A DNA stretch of 64,000 nucleotides from Cytobacillus gottheilii (GTDB taxonomy: Bacteria > Bacillota > Bacilli > Bacillales > Cytobacillaceae): NCBI RefSeq assembly GCF_001636345.1, contig NZ_KV440945.1, forward strand, positions 1,146,975 to 1,210,974. Reading direction: 5' to 3'. The notes under the pieces were generated by a model, which was not told the DNA's origin, ran no database searches, and saw only the letters and a program-made list of their open reading frames with translations. Shown one piece after another: positions 10,353 through 19,815 of this stretch. Position numbers and translations under genes: made by a program. How positions within the stretch are numbered: position 1 is the stretch's first letter; each line of letters opens with the position of its first letter.

Positions 10353-10565
10353 ATGTTTGAAATGGAAAAAGGCTCAATGGAAGAGGTACTTCTTCACTTG
10401 CAAAATATTGGCCTGCAGTTGAACGAATATGAGAAGAGCAATGCTGTCATTCCTGTGCAAAGCTACAAAGAGTTATTAGAATTTAGTATTAATATTGCTA
10501 GAAGGACAAACGATGTAACGGAAACCATTGACGAAATTATTGGCGATCTTGAATCAAGTATATAG
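10353..10565 (+). CDS. Small helical hypothetical protein (70 aa)
   Basis: I do not recognise the family. The protein is acidic and predicted helical throughout, with heptad-like hydrophobics, and ends in EIIGDLESSI. It has no cysteines and no membrane segment. It is supported by a strong AAAAGGGGGT site seven bases before ATG and a terminator just downstream, so it is probably a single-gene transcript. Confidence 0.7.
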   Translation: MFEMEKGSMEEVLLHLQNIGLQLNEYEKSNAVIPVQSYKELLEFSINIARRTNDVTETIDEIIGDLESSI

Positions 10566-10578
10566 AGATAATAAATAC

Positions 10579-10615
10579 AAGCGATACCATTAGGAAGAAT
10601 GGTATCGCTTTTTTA
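10579..10615 (+). terminator. Intrinsic terminator, probably bidirectional
   Basis: The stem AGCGATACCATT...AATGGTATCGCT is followed by TTTTTT. It ends the 70-aa gene and faces the end of yteA on the other strand. Confidence 0.9.
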
Positions 10616-10624
10616 AATTATTAT

Positions 10625-11383
10625 TTACTCATCTTTTTTGTCATCCACATACCCGTCTGATTGATGATAAGGCACATCGCCAAATGGTGCATCGATATCC
10701 TCAGAATCAAGCATTGCTTCATACTCTTCATGCTTTTTGGAAGGATAGATTTTTCGGGATTTCCCCTCCATATCATTGCCTATAAAGGTCTCATAATCCT
10801 CAGTAAATCCTTCATCATCATGTCCTTCATTGTATAGAGAGTTATAATCTTCGTAATCCCCTCTTAAATCAGAAGGTGTTTCTGATGTCCCGTATCGAGC
10901 AACTTCTTGGAAACTGTCCTCATTATCAACAACTTCTCTGAATTGTTTATGCTGAAAAGTATTTCCGTGAGCGGGCTCCAGTACCTCTTCTTCAACCGGC
11001 CGATCCCCTTTAATACTTTGTTCAGGACTGTGTTCTTTACAGTATAGAGTATAAGGAACAACTTCTAGCCTTTCAAAAGGAATCTCGGTACCGCATTCTT
11101 TACATTTTCCGTATGTTCCATTTTCAATAGCTTGTAATGCAGCATTAATTTTGTTTACCTGTGAATCATGATGTTCCTCTAAGGCGAAATCTTTTTCTCT
11201 TTCGTAGAGCTCAGAACCCATATCAGCAGGATGATTGTCATATAGTGAAAGCTCACCAACTGTTTCGCGGGCATTTACACCCTCTAAACTGCCGTCTTTA
11301 TTATCCTGGAGCTGGTTTTCGAGTGACTGCTTTTCCTCAAGCAGTGTACTTTTTAATTGGTCTAGTTGTGTATTCGTAAGCAA
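10625..11383 (-). CDS. yteA: YteA family, DksA/TraR-type zinc-finger protein
   Basis: The protein resembles B. subtilis YteA, a DksA/TraR relative of undefined role encoded beside menA there too. An N-terminal coiled coil is followed by ELSxYDNHPAD and a degenerate zinc-finger CKECGTEIPFERL...LYCKEH (C-x2-C...C-x2-H instead of four Cys). A long acidic C-terminal tail follows. TTG at 11383 is preferred over GTG at 11392: the AGAGGAT site is nine bases from the TTG but only one from the GTG, and the protein then begins MLT like YteA. It has 252 aa. Confidence 0.85.
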   Translation of the reverse strand: MLTNTQLDQLKSTLLEEKQSLENQLQDNKDGSLEGVNARETVGELSLYDNHPADMGSELYEREKDFALEEHHDSQVNKINAALQAIENGTYGKCKECGTEIPFERLEVVPYTLYCKEHSPEQSIKGDRPVEEEVLEPAHGNTFQHKQFREVVDNEDSFQEVARYGTSETPSDLRGDYEDYNSLYNEGHDDEGFTEDYETFIGNDMEGKSRKIYPSKKHEEYEAMLDSEDIDAPFGDVPYHQSDGYVDDKKDE

Positions 11384-11535
11384 ACAATCCACATCCTCTT
11401 TTGAACTTAAATTTCTGGTTCTTTTTATTATGAACGGTACTTGTCCTTTTTATTGTCATATCTTGAAAATACCCTGATTTCAAAAAAGTTAACCATGTTT
11501 TAGAATAGAGGATGATCTATTATTGCCTGATTACA

Positions 11536-11572
11536 CAAAAAAAATCCCTTTGCCACATGTGTGCGAAGGGAT
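11536..11572 (-). terminator. Intrinsic terminator of menA
   Basis: The stem AATCCCTT(T/C)G...AAGGGATT with a T run read on the minus strand lies eight bases after the menA stop. Confidence 0.88.
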
Positions 11573-11579
11573 TGAATTA

Positions 11580-12512
11580 TTATAAAAAGTAACCTAAAAA
11601 TAAGCCAATTGACAGTAAGAAACCAAAAATGGTATTAGTTTGTGCGGTTGCAACCATAGCTGGCATCATTGTAACAGGAATTGATTTTCCGATAAAGCCT
11701 TTTGTGGCTTTAATTGCTTTCGGTGTGCTTAAAACAACAAGAGCAAGCCATGGCGAGCTGACACCCGTAAAAATTAAAATAAACACCCATGCATAAGAAA
11801 CAATAAACATAACGGCAAGAAGCTTTACAGCTCCCTCTCTGCCAATCAAAATAGCTAAAGTTTTACGGCCAAAAGCCTTATCTCCATCAAAATCGCGGAT
11901 ATTGTTGGCTAACAGAATGGCGCCAACAAGCAGCAGGATTGGGAAAGAGACAAGCACACTTGTTAAAGAAACAGTACCGGTTTGAATGTAGAATGAAATC
12001 AGGATAATCATCATCCCCATAAAAAAGCCAGCAAAAAGTTCTCCGAAAGGTGTGTAGGCAATTGGAAGCGGTCCACCCGTATACAAATAACCGACAGCCA
12101 TGCAGACAAGACCAACAGCAGCGAGCCACCAGCTTGTTTGCATACAAATGTAGACTCCAAGCAGCATGGAAATGCCGTATAAGCTTAAGGCAATCTGCAT
12201 AATGGTTTTTGGTTTGATTCCATCTCGTACAATCGCTCCGCCAATTCCTACAGATTCTTCCGTATCCAGTCCTCTTTTAAAATCGTAATATTCGTTAAAC
12301 ATATTCGTTGCTGCTTGAATAAGCAAGCTTGCCAGCAGCATGGCAAGAAATAATCCGAAATGTATATCAGTGTCACTGATCGCTAATGCTGTTCCGATTA
12401 GGACTGGGACAAACGCTGCAGTTAATGTATGTGGTCTTGTTAACTGCCACCATACTTTCCAGCCTTTTGCCCCATTTGCAGGCTTAAAGCTCGTCTGCAC
12501 TTCAGGTTGCAT
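11580..12512 (-). CDS. menA: 1,4-dihydroxy-2-naphthoate polyprenyltransferase MenA
   Basis: MenA is an integral-membrane UbiA-family enzyme that attaches the polyprenyl chain to DHNA, giving demethylmenaquinone. The 310-aa protein shows the first Asp motif NEYYDFKRGLD (residues about 73-83) and the second DFDGDKAFGRKT (about 208-219), plus eight or so hydrophobic segments. The ribosome site AAAGGGAGAG precedes ATG. It is divergent from menF, placing most of the pathway together. Confidence 0.96.
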   Translation of the reverse strand: MQPEVQTSFKPANGAKGWKVWWQLTRPHTLTAAFVPVLIGTALAISDTDIHFGLFLAMLLASLLIQAATNMFNEYYDFKRGLDTEESVGIGGAIVRDGIKPKTIMQIALSLYGISMLLGVYICMQTSWWLAAVGLVCMAVGYLYTGGPLPIAYTPFGELFAGFFMGMMIILISFYIQTGTVSLTSVLVSFPILLLVGAILLANNIRDFDGDKAFGRKTLAILIGREGAVKLLAVMFIVSYAWVFILIFTGVSSPWLALVVLSTPKAIKATKGFIGKSIPVTMMPAMVATAQTNTIFGFLLSIGLFLGYFL

Positions 12513-12906
12513 GATTACACTCTCCCTTTGTTGTATATATGTGTCAATTGTTAATGAAATATGCCAAATAAAACGATATTATTAACATTACAATCATAAG
12601 TTTAGGAAATGTTTGATGGGGTGTCAATGAAATTTTACAAGAAGCAGTGGCGGTAATTCCCAGCAGAAGCAGCCCTGCAAAATCAATGACTAGAGCGTGA
12701 TCAATTTATTTTCAATTTAATCAACAGAAAACGGCTTTTAAAAAAGCTCTATTAATGGGAATAGTAGAAGTTACGAACTCGTTTTCTTCAATATATATGG
12801 TATGATAGATAGGCGAAACATCCTGAATCATTGACATGTCAAGCGATTGAGGTGTATCTTAAAGGAATGAAGAATAGCCGCTAATGCAGCTATTGGAGGG
12901 ATTTTT
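12513..12906. promoter_or_regulatory. menA-menF divergent spacer
   Basis: The 394-bp spacer between divergent genes has no credible ORF. It holds a possible -10 (TATGAT, 12801-12806) for menF with no convincing -35. A short hairpin AATAGC...GCTATT (about 12870-12891) lies directly in front of the menF ribosome site GGAGGGA, where it could affect translation. No recognised riboswitch was seen. Confidence 0.4.
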
Positions 12907-14313
12907 TTGGTTACGATTCATGACACGGAACTAAAAGAAGGGATCCATGAAGCGATTGAAAAGGCAAAAGCTTTATCAAAGCCCATTTTAGTGAGCGAAG
13001 TAAAAAAAATAAATGAAATAGATCCTTTACTTTTCTTTCATGCCGGACAGGCTCGATATGAAGGAGAACGATTTTTTTGGAAAGAAGATTCCGGCAATGA
13101 GGTTTTTGTTGGAATGGGAATATGTGGACAAATTCAGTCGGATCAGGCAGCTGACCGCTTTTTTCTTGTGAAAAAAGAGTGGGAAGCTTTACTGCAAGAT
13201 ATGGTTATTTATAATTCATATTCCAATAAAGGTACAGGTCCACTATTATTCGGAGGCTTTTCCTTCGATCCAAATAAAGAAAAGACAAAGCTGTGGTCCA
13301 AATTTTCACATTCTCTTTTCCATCTTCCTTTATTTACGTATAGCATCGTTGATGGTGAAGCCTTTTTAACGACCAATGTTATTTGTACACAGCATGATGA
13401 TTTATCACTATACAAAAAAATAGAAGCCAACCGTCAGGCCATTTTAACTGATCTGCCATCAGGTCTTCCTGCAAGGTCAAATACCCTTCTAAAAGATGAA
13501 GAAATAAATCCGGAAGCTTGGATGGAGACAGTTGAGAGCGTTGTCAATGACATGATGAATGGCCTTTATCAGAAAGTAGTACTTGCACGGGAAGAAAGGC
13601 TGGCATTTTCACAGCAGATTTCAATTGAAGATGTACTTGGAAACTTATTATCAAGGCAAAAGAATAGTTTTATTTTTGCGTTTGAAGCAAGCGGCGACTG
13701 TTTTATAGGAGCGACACCTGAACGCTTAGTAAAAAAAGAAGGAAAGACTTTGTTTTCTGCATGTCTTGCAGGATCCATCCGCAGAGGAGTTACAGAAGAC
13801 GAGGATCAAGAGCTGGGCAAAGAATTGCTACAAGATCCCAAAAATACAGTTGAGCACCACTATGTAGTTGAAATGATCACGGCCGCTATGAAGGAAACAT
13901 GCGAGTCTGTGAGCATACCAGATAAGCCTGTATTAATGAAGCTAAAAGATATACAGCATCTATATACACCTGTAACTGGAACAGCCAAGCATGATACTTC
14001 ATTACTCTCGCTTGTGGAACGATTGCATCCTACACCCGCGCTTGGCGGTGTCCCAACTGAATCAGCTATTAAAGTGATTCGTGAACGGGAAGAATTGGAC
14101 CGTGGATTTTATGCCGCCCCAATTGGCTGGTTGGATTATAGAGGGGATGGAGAGTTTGCTGTTGCGTTACGTTCAGGATTAATTCAGGGGGATGAAGCAT
14201 CCATCTTTGCTGGATGTGGAGTTGTGCAGCATTCCGAACCGCTAAGTGAATATGAGGAAACAAAAATTAAATTCCGGCCAATGCGGTCAGCTCTTGGAGG
14301 GATGAAACAATGA
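12907..14313 (+). CDS. menF: Isochorismate synthase MenF
   Basis: MenF converts chorismate to isochorismate at the head of menaquinone synthesis. The 468-aa protein has the chorismate-binding fold in its C-terminal half: QKVVLARE, ATPERLVKKEG, SCLAGSIRRG-like, TPALGGVP and FAGCGVV motifs. The start is TTG 12907, behind GGAGGGA. The stop overlaps menD by four bases (ATGA), so translation of the two is probably coupled. Confidence 0.96.
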   Translation: MVTIHDTELKEGIHEAIEKAKALSKPILVSEVKKINEIDPLLFFHAGQARYEGERFFWKEDSGNEVFVGMGICGQIQSDQAADRFFLVKKEWEALLQDMVIYNSYSNKGTGPLLFGGFSFDPNKEKTKLWSKFSHSLFHLPLFTYSIVDGEAFLTTNVICTQHDDLSLYKKIEANRQAILTDLPSGLPARSNTLLKDEEINPEAWMETVESVVNDMMNGLYQKVVLAREERLAFSQQISIEDVLGNLLSRQKNSFIFAFEASGDCFIGATPERLVKKEGKTLFSACLAGSIRRGVTEDEDQELGKELLQDPKNTVEHHYVVEMITAAMKETCESVSIPDKPVLMKLKDIQHLYTPVTGTAKHDTSLLSLVERLHPTPALGGVPTESAIKVIREREELDRGFYAAPIGWLDYRGDGEFAVALRSGLIQGDEASIFAGCGVVQHSEPLSEYEETKIKFRPMRSALGGMKQ

Positions 14314-16064
14314 ATCATCAAGCAGCCTTAACTTCCTATATTGCTGCATTTGTTGCGGAGCTTGTCAAAAATGGGGTTGAAAATGCAGTCGTCAGTCCTG
14401 GCTCCCGCTCTACCCCTATGGCGATGGTAATGGCAGAGCATCCAGACTTAAACATCCACATTCATGTGGATGAACGGTCTGCTGCCTTTTTTGCATTAGG
14501 ACTGGCAAAAGCATCAAAACAGCCTGTTGTGTTACTATGCACTTCTGGAACGGCAGCAGCGAATTACTTCCCGGCAATTGTGGAAGCTTTTTATTCAAGA
14601 GTTCCTCTGATCGTGCTGACAGCAGATCGGCCACATGAACTGAGAGATGTTGGGGCACCACAGGCGATTGATCAAATCCGCTTATATGGTCATCATGTCA
14701 AATGGTTCGTGGAAATGGCACCGCCTGAAAGTTCAGAGGAAATGATTCGATATGCAAGGACCGTTTGTGCACGTGCTGCTGCAGCTGCGAAAAGAGCACC
14801 TTCCGGACCTGTTCATTTGAATTTTCCTTTTAGAGAGCCATTAATTCCTCTCTTAGATCAAGAAGATTTATTTTTATCCCATGAACGTGAGGAGCGATAT
14901 GTGAAGGTTCAAACAGGTGAGTATACTCTGTCACAAGATGAATTCGCTGAAATCGCCGAAACAATCTCCAAAACTGAGAATGGGATCATAATTTGCGGAC
15001 CGCTGGAAGAAGAGATGTTTGCCGGAGAAGTGGTGAAGCTTGCTCAAAAGCTGAAGTTCCCTATCCTGGCAGATCCGTTATCCCAACTGCGCAGCGGAAA
15101 TCATGATGGAGCATTTATCATCGATACATATGATACGATTTTGAAGAATAAAAAGGCACTGCAGGAACTGCAGCCTGAGATTGTCATCCGTTTTGGAGCA
15201 ATGCCTGTTTCAAAACCTCTGTCCATCTTTTTAAAAGAGCATGCCCATGCACGCCAATTAGTCATTGATGGAGGTGCCGGATGGCGTGATCAGGGACTCG
15301 TATCAACAGATATGATTTACTGTCATGAAACACTTTTTTGCTCAGAATTACTTCCACTTTTGAGTGAAAATAAAAATGATACTTACTTTTCTCTTTGGAG
15401 ATCATTAAATGAAATAACAAGAGAATGCCTGCAGGAAATTAATCAGACTGAATCTTTAAGCGAAGGAAAATTATTTGCACAGCTTTCAAAGCTGCTGCCT
15501 AATGGGTCACTTCTATTTGTAGGGAACAGCATGCCAATCAGAGATCTTGATACGTTCTTCCATTTTAATCAGAAGTCGTTTAAGGTTATGGCAAACAGAG
15601 GTGCCAATGGAATTGACGGGGTTGTTTCAACCGCTTTAGGTGCGGCTTCCATTACACAGCCTGCATATTTAATTGTCGGAGATCTAACCTTTTTCCATGA
15701 TCTTAATGGTCTCATTGCCTCTAAGCTATATGATATTAACTTAACTGTTCTACTCATTAATAATAATGGCGGCGGAATCTTTTCTTTCCTTCCTCAATCT
15801 GAGCATCCAAAAAACTTTGAGAGGCTCTTTGGTACTCCGCTAGACATTCAATTTGAGCACAGTATTCGCATGTTTGGCGGGCATTATAACCTTATTGAAG
15901 ATTGGACTCACCTTTCTTCCTCTTTGGCGCGAAGTTTGGAGAATAAGGGCTTGAACGTTCTGGAAATTACGACAAACCGTGACGAAAATGTACAAGAGCA
16001 TCGAGAATTGACAAATGCTGTTTCCCGGGAAATAAGTCGGTTTTTGGAAGGCGAATACCGATGA
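14310..16064 (+). CDS. menD: SEPHCHC synthase MenD
   Basis: MenD is a thiamine-diphosphate enzyme that joins isochorismate and 2-oxoglutarate. The 584-aa protein has the N-terminal SPGSRSTPMA substrate loop and HVDERSAAFFALG with the catalytic Glu. The cofactor-binding region at residues 460-495 includes GDLTFFHDLNG and NNNGGGIF. It overlaps menF by four bases and menH by four bases. Confidence 0.97.
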   Translation: MNHQAALTSYIAAFVAELVKNGVENAVVSPGSRSTPMAMVMAEHPDLNIHIHVDERSAAFFALGLAKASKQPVVLLCTSGTAAANYFPAIVEAFYSRVPLIVLTADRPHELRDVGAPQAIDQIRLYGHHVKWFVEMAPPESSEEMIRYARTVCARAAAAAKRAPSGPVHLNFPFREPLIPLLDQEDLFLSHEREERYVKVQTGEYTLSQDEFAEIAETISKTENGIIICGPLEEEMFAGEVVKLAQKLKFPILADPLSQLRSGNHDGAFIIDTYDTILKNKKALQELQPEIVIRFGAMPVSKPLSIFLKEHAHARQLVIDGGAGWRDQGLVSTDMIYCHETLFCSELLPLLSENKNDTYFSLWRSLNEITRECLQEINQTESLSEGKLFAQLSKLLPNGSLLFVGNSMPIRDLDTFFHFNQKSFKVMANRGANGIDGVVSTALGAASITQPAYLIVGDLTFFHDLNGLIASKLYDINLTVLLINNNGGGIFSFLPQSEHPKNFERLFGTPLDIQFEHSIRMFGGHYNLIEDWTHLSSSLARSLENKGLNVLEITTNRDENVQEHRELTNAVSREISRFLEGEYR

Positions 16065-16879
16065 ATTTTGTTATAGACGGCATTCGCTACCATGTCGATT
16101 GCTGGGGAAAAGGAAAACCACTGGTTTTATTGCATGGCTTCACTGGCAATAGTACTGGGTGGCGGGAGCTCCATCCTTTTTGGGCATCTAATAGATCTGT
16201 TTTTGCCGTTGATATCATTGGTCATGGTCAGACAGAGTCACCAGATGACGTCAGTTTCTATACGGTTGAAAAGGCAGCAGAGCATCTTAAAGAATTATTT
16301 CAGCACTTAAACATTTCAAAGGCAGATGTACTCGGCTATTCAATGGGAGGACGGCTTGCCTTAACCTTTGCTCTGAAACATCAGCATTTGGTGGACCGTC
16401 TTATTTTGGAGAGTGCTACCCCTGGCCTTCGTACAGAAGAAGAGAGAATAATCCGCAGAGCAAATGATCTGAAATTAGCTCATATGATTTTGGAGAAAGG
16501 CGTTTTTCACTTTGTGGATTATTGGGAGAATATCCCGATGTTTGACAGTCAAAAAGCTCTTCCTATGGATAAGCGGAACCGTATTCGCGAACAGCGACTG
16601 CATAACGATCCTAAAGGATTGAGCAACAGCTTGATGGGAATGGGTACAGGCTCTCAGCCGTCTTGGTGGGAGGATTTAGCTAAGCTATCACTTAATGTTC
16701 TCCTCATTACCGGAGAATTAGACAAGAAATTTTGCGAAATAGCAGATAGAATGACAGCATCCCTGCCAAATTGCGAGTGGCAGATGGTTAAAAATTGCGG
16801 TCATGCAATTCATGTGGAGAAACCTGAAAAATTTGGTACAATAGTAGAGGAGTTTCTCTTTTCGCGCATGAATAAATAG
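16061..16879 (+). CDS. menH: SHCHC synthase MenH (alpha/beta hydrolase)
   Basis: MenH eliminates pyruvate from SEPHCHC. The 272-aa alpha/beta-hydrolase fold protein has LLHGFTGN (oxyanion region), the nucleophile elbow GYSMGGRL, a distal Asp in LDKKFC and catalytic His in NCGHAIHVEKP. The start overlaps the menD stop. Some annotations call such proteins generic hydrolases; the operon position supports MenH. Confidence 0.94.
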   Translation: MNFVIDGIRYHVDCWGKGKPLVLLHGFTGNSTGWRELHPFWASNRSVFAVDIIGHGQTESPDDVSFYTVEKAAEHLKELFQHLNISKADVLGYSMGGRLALTFALKHQHLVDRLILESATPGLRTEEERIIRRANDLKLAHMILEKGVFHFVDYWENIPMFDSQKALPMDKRNRIREQRLHNDPKGLSNSLMGMGTGSQPSWWEDLAKLSLNVLLITGELDKKFCEIADRMTASLPNCEWQMVKNCGHAIHVEKPEKFGTIVEEFLFSRMNK

Positions 16880-16954
16880 TCGAAAAGCAAAAATAACAGA
16901 GGATAAAAGAATGATTTGTCCTTTTATAGCTTTACATTAAAGGAGGCAATAGAA

Positions 16955-17776
16955 ATGTCAGCAGTTGAATGGGTTGCAGGACGCCAATATGAGGAAGTCC
17001 TATACGAAACGTATAATGGGATTGCAAAGATTACGATCAATCGCCCACAAGTACATAATGCTTTCACTCCAAGAACGGTAATGGAGCTAATTGATGCATT
17101 TGCGTATGCACGTGATGATGAAAATGTTGGTGTTATTATTTTAACAGGTGCTGGAGATAAAGCATTCTGTTCCGGTGGAGACCAGAAAGTTCGCGGTCAT
17201 GGCGGATATGTCGGTGACGACCAAATTCCACGTCTAAATGTTCTTGACCTGCAGCGCTTAATTCGTGTTATTCCGAAACCAGTTATTGCAATGGTAAAGG
17301 GATATGCAATCGGCGGCGGACATGTTCTGCATATTGTTTGTGATTTAACGATTGCAGCAGATAATGCAGTATTTGGTCAAACGGGCCCGAAAGTCGGCAG
17401 TTTCGATGCTGGTTATGGTTCCGGTTACCTTGCAAGAATTGTCGGCCACAAAAAAGCGCGCGAAATTTGGTTCTTATGCCGTCAATATAATGCACAGGAA
17501 GCAATGGATATGGGACTTGTCAATACAGTCGTTCCACTTGAAAAGGTTGAGGAAGAGACTATTCAGTGGTGTGAGGAAATTCTCGAGAAAAGCCCAACAG
17601 CGATCCGTTTCCTAAAAGCAGCATTTAATGCAGATACAGATGGTCTTGCTGGTATTCAGCAATTCGCTGGTGATGCAACGCTTCTTTACTACACAACTGA
17701 CGAGGCAAAAGAAGGAAGAGATGCGTTTAAAGAAAAACGCAAACCGGACTTTGGTCAATTTCCGCGTTTCCCTTAA
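16955..17776 (+). CDS. menB: 1,4-dihydroxy-2-naphthoyl-CoA synthase MenB
   Basis: MenB cyclises o-succinylbenzoyl-CoA. The 273-aa crotonase-fold protein shows [17 protein letters not shown] (active-site loop) and the oxyanion-hole [10 protein letters not shown]. The start is ATG 16955 behind AAAGGAGG; an upstream in-frame ATG at 16916 lacks a site and would add 13 unmatched residues. Length matches B. subtilis MenB (about 271). Confidence 0.97.
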   Translation: MSAVEWVAGRQYEEVLYETYNGIAKITINRPQVHNAFTPRTVMELIDAFAYARDDENVGVIILTGAGDKAFCSGGDQKVRGHGGYVGDDQIPRLNVLDLQRLIRVIPKPVIAMVKGYAIGGGHVLHIVCDLTIAADNAVFGQTGPKVGSFDAGYGSGYLARIVGHKKAREIWFLCRQYNAQEAMDMGLVNTVVPLEKVEEETIQWCEEILEKSPTAIRFLKAAFNADTDGLAGIQQFAGDATLLYYTTDEAKEGRDAFKEKRKPDFGQFPRFP

Positions 17777-17787
17777 TGTCAATAAAC

Positions 17788-17821
17788 AAGGCTTGATGGT
17801 GAACTCCATCAAGCTTTTTTG
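17788..17821 (+). terminator. Terminator-like hairpin between menB and menE
   Basis: The stem GCTTGATGG...CCATCAAGC with a T6 tail lies 12 bases after menB. It would cut menE expression relative to menFDHB unless read-through or a second promoter serves menE. Confidence 0.8.
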
Positions 17822-17868
17822 TAATATCAGAAGATATAAATGAGCATCGAAGAAAGGAGCGTGCTGGA

Positions 17869-19350
17869 ATGGGAGAGCAGCTCATGGAAAACTTTTTAAT
17901 TAAGCGTGCTTTCTTAACACCTGATCGCACTGCGATTGAGTTTGAAGGAATGCAATTTTCTTTTAAGGAAGTATATGACCGTGCCGTGGATTTTGCAGGC
18001 AGAATGGCAGGACAAGGTATACAAAAGAATGATTTTGCTGCAGTTCTCTTAAAAAACAGTGCAGACAGTGCAATCATTTTATTTGCACTTCAGCTGCTGG
18101 GAGTAAAAGCAGTAATCTTAAACAGCCGCCTTACTGCAAGTGAACTTTCCTGGCAGGTTCAAGATTCAGACTCAGCCTATTTAATAACTGAGGATTCATT
18201 CATTTCCGCTGCTGAAGAAGTAAAAGAGAGCTGCCCGGCCGTCATTGTATTGCAGAAAGAAAAATTGCATACCCTTCCATATAGTGAAGCACTAATAGTA
18301 AGAGAATTGGACTTGAATGATGTTTGTACAGTCATGTATACATCAGGGACAACCGGGAATCCGAAAGGTGTACTGCAAACGTACGGAAATCATTGGTGGA
18401 GTGCTGCAGGATCAGCTTTAAACCTTGGTTTGGCTGAAAATGATTCATGGTTATGTACAGTTCCGCTATTTCATATTAGCGGTTATTCTATCTTAATGCG
18501 CTCTGTTATTTACGGAATTAACATACATATCTTAGAGCGTTTTCATGCTAGAGAAGTCATTGAAGTTATCGAAAAAAGGAATATAACGGTCATGTCAGTT
18601 GTGAGTACGATGCTTACTCAGATACTGGAGGAATTGGGCCAGGAGCGGCTTCCCAAGCATTTTCGCTGCATGCTGCTGGGAGGAGGGCCAGCACCACTAA
18701 GTCTTCTTGAAAGCTGTAAGGAAAAATCAATACCTGTTTATCAAACCTATGGAATGACGGAAACTTCATCGCAGGTTGCTACATTATCACCTGAATATAG
18801 TCTCACAAAGCTGGGATCGGCAGGAAAACCGCTTTTCCCTGCACAAATGAAAATAATGAATAATGATGAAAAAGAAGCCAGCCCAGGTGAAGCAGGGGAA
18901 ATTATCGTAAAGGGCTTCAACGTTACGATAGGCTATTTAAACAGAGAGAAGGACACCCAAGAGAAAATTAAAAATGGCTGGCTTGCGACTGGTGATCTTG
19001 GCTATATGGATGAGGATGGATTTTTGTTTGTTTTAGATCGGCGTTCGGACCTCATCATTTCTGGCGGGGAGAATGTGTATCCAGCCGAAATAGAAGGTGT
19101 CTTAACAGCTCATCCCGAGATAGCTGATGCAGGCGTTATTGCCATGGTAGATAAGCGGTGGGGTCAGGTGCCAATTGCTTTTATCCAAGCCTCCAGCAAA
19201 ACGTTGACAGAAGAAGATATTAAGACTTATTGCCTTGGGCGTCTGGCAAAATATAAAATCCCAAAGAATATGTACTTTATTGAAGAGATTCCCCGAAATG
19301 CGGCTAAAAAGATTTTGAGGAGAGAACTTAGAAAACTAATAGACGCGTAG
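17869..19350 (+). CDS. menE: o-Succinylbenzoate-CoA ligase MenE
   Basis: MenE activates o-succinylbenzoate with ATP and CoA. The 493-aa ANL-family protein shows the P-loop-like MYTSGTTGNPKG near residue 158, YGMTETSS near 290, TGDLGYMDEDG near 375 and the C-terminal PRNAAKKILR lysine region. AAAGGAG lies nine bases before the ATG. In B. subtilis menC follows; here the next 26 bases lead into a dispersed repeat and no menC is present. Confidence 0.96.
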   Translation: MGEQLMENFLIKRAFLTPDRTAIEFEGMQFSFKEVYDRAVDFAGRMAGQGIQKNDFAAVLLKNSADSAIILFALQLLGVKAVILNSRLTASELSWQVQDSDSAYLITEDSFISAAEEVKESCPAVIVLQKEKLHTLPYSEALIVRELDLNDVCTVMYTSGTTGNPKGVLQTYGNHWWSAAGSALNLGLAENDSWLCTVPLFHISGYSILMRSVIYGINIHILERFHAREVIEVIEKRNITVMSVVSTMLTQILEELGQERLPKHFRCMLLGGGPAPLSLLESCKEKSIPVYQTYGMTETSSQVATLSPEYSLTKLGSAGKPLFPAQMKIMNNDEKEASPGEAGEIIVKGFNVTIGYLNREKDTQEKIKNGWLATGDLGYMDEDGFLFVLDRRSDLIISGGENVYPAEIEGVLTAHPEIADAGVIAMVDKRWGQVPIAFIQASSKTLTEEDIKTYCLGRLAKYKIPKNMYFIEEIPRNAAKKILRRELRKLIDA

Positions 19351-19375
19351 TGAATTGATGGGGAAATGGAATACT

Positions 19376-19637
19376 GAAGCTGGGACATAAGTAACTAACA
19401 TACCTATTGAACCGAATGGTAAGGAAGATCATCTTTCTAATCAATCGGTTTTTTATTTATAATTATAAAATATATTTTATTTCATGAGTGAAATGGAGCG
19501 GAGGGCCCTCGACTCCTGCTTGCTCCCCGCGGAAAGCGAGGGTCCGCAGCGCAAAGGAACGGTCTTGATTAAATACCGAAACTAAGATATTGAATATTCG
19601 TGTTTTAGAAATATTAATTTCGTTTTGTCCCAGCCTC
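19376..19637 (+). repeat. Dispersed repeat with terminal inverted repeats, copy 1 (262 bp)
   Basis: It starts GAAGCTGGGACA and ends TGTCCCAGCCTC (12-bp inverted ends, one mismatch). Near its left end is a terminator-like hairpin (19411-19452) and in the middle a GC-rich block containing GGAGGGCCCTCGACTCCTGC. It is nearly identical to the 319-bp copy at 58037-58355 except for a 56-bp internal deletion, one single-base indel and a few substitutions. No ORF and no obvious target duplication. Confidence 0.88.
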
Positions 19638-19690
19638 AAAGAGAATTGCCTAAAAATGATTTATAGAAGAATAATGGAAAAAAGCATGTT

Positions 19691-19735
19691 AAAAGGGACT
19701 CAGGAATTACACCACGCAGATCCTGAGTCCCTTTT
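19691..19735 (-). terminator. Strong hairpin terminator of the pentapeptide-repeat gene
   Basis: A perfect 15-bp stem, AAAAGGGACTCAGGA/TCCTGAGTCCCTTTT, encloses a 15-base loop. It lies downstream of the minus-strand gene at 19816. The A/T-rich base of the stem would allow termination on both strands. Confidence 0.8.
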
Positions 19736-19815
19736 CCTGTTAAATAATCATCTCCAGTTGCCCATGAAAAGGTTCCTCTTAAGCTCAGAAAAGCTATCAA
19801 GATGATTAACAAGTG

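Larger units (their letters stand above)
19351..19815. other. menE downstream spacer
   Basis: The 465-bp stretch holds the dispersed repeat copy at 19376-19637 and the terminator at 19691-19735. Nothing recognisable as a menC remnant was seen. A short ORF across 19590-19805 runs out of the repeat, has no ribosome site and is not called. Confidence 0.7.

Noticed and set aside
19376..19637. Insertion sequence
   Set aside because: There is no transposase ORF in either copy and no clear target duplication, so only a non-autonomous repeat can be claimed.
19590..19805. 71-aa plus-strand ORF
   Set aside because: It begins inside the dispersed repeat and runs through a terminator; no ribosome site.
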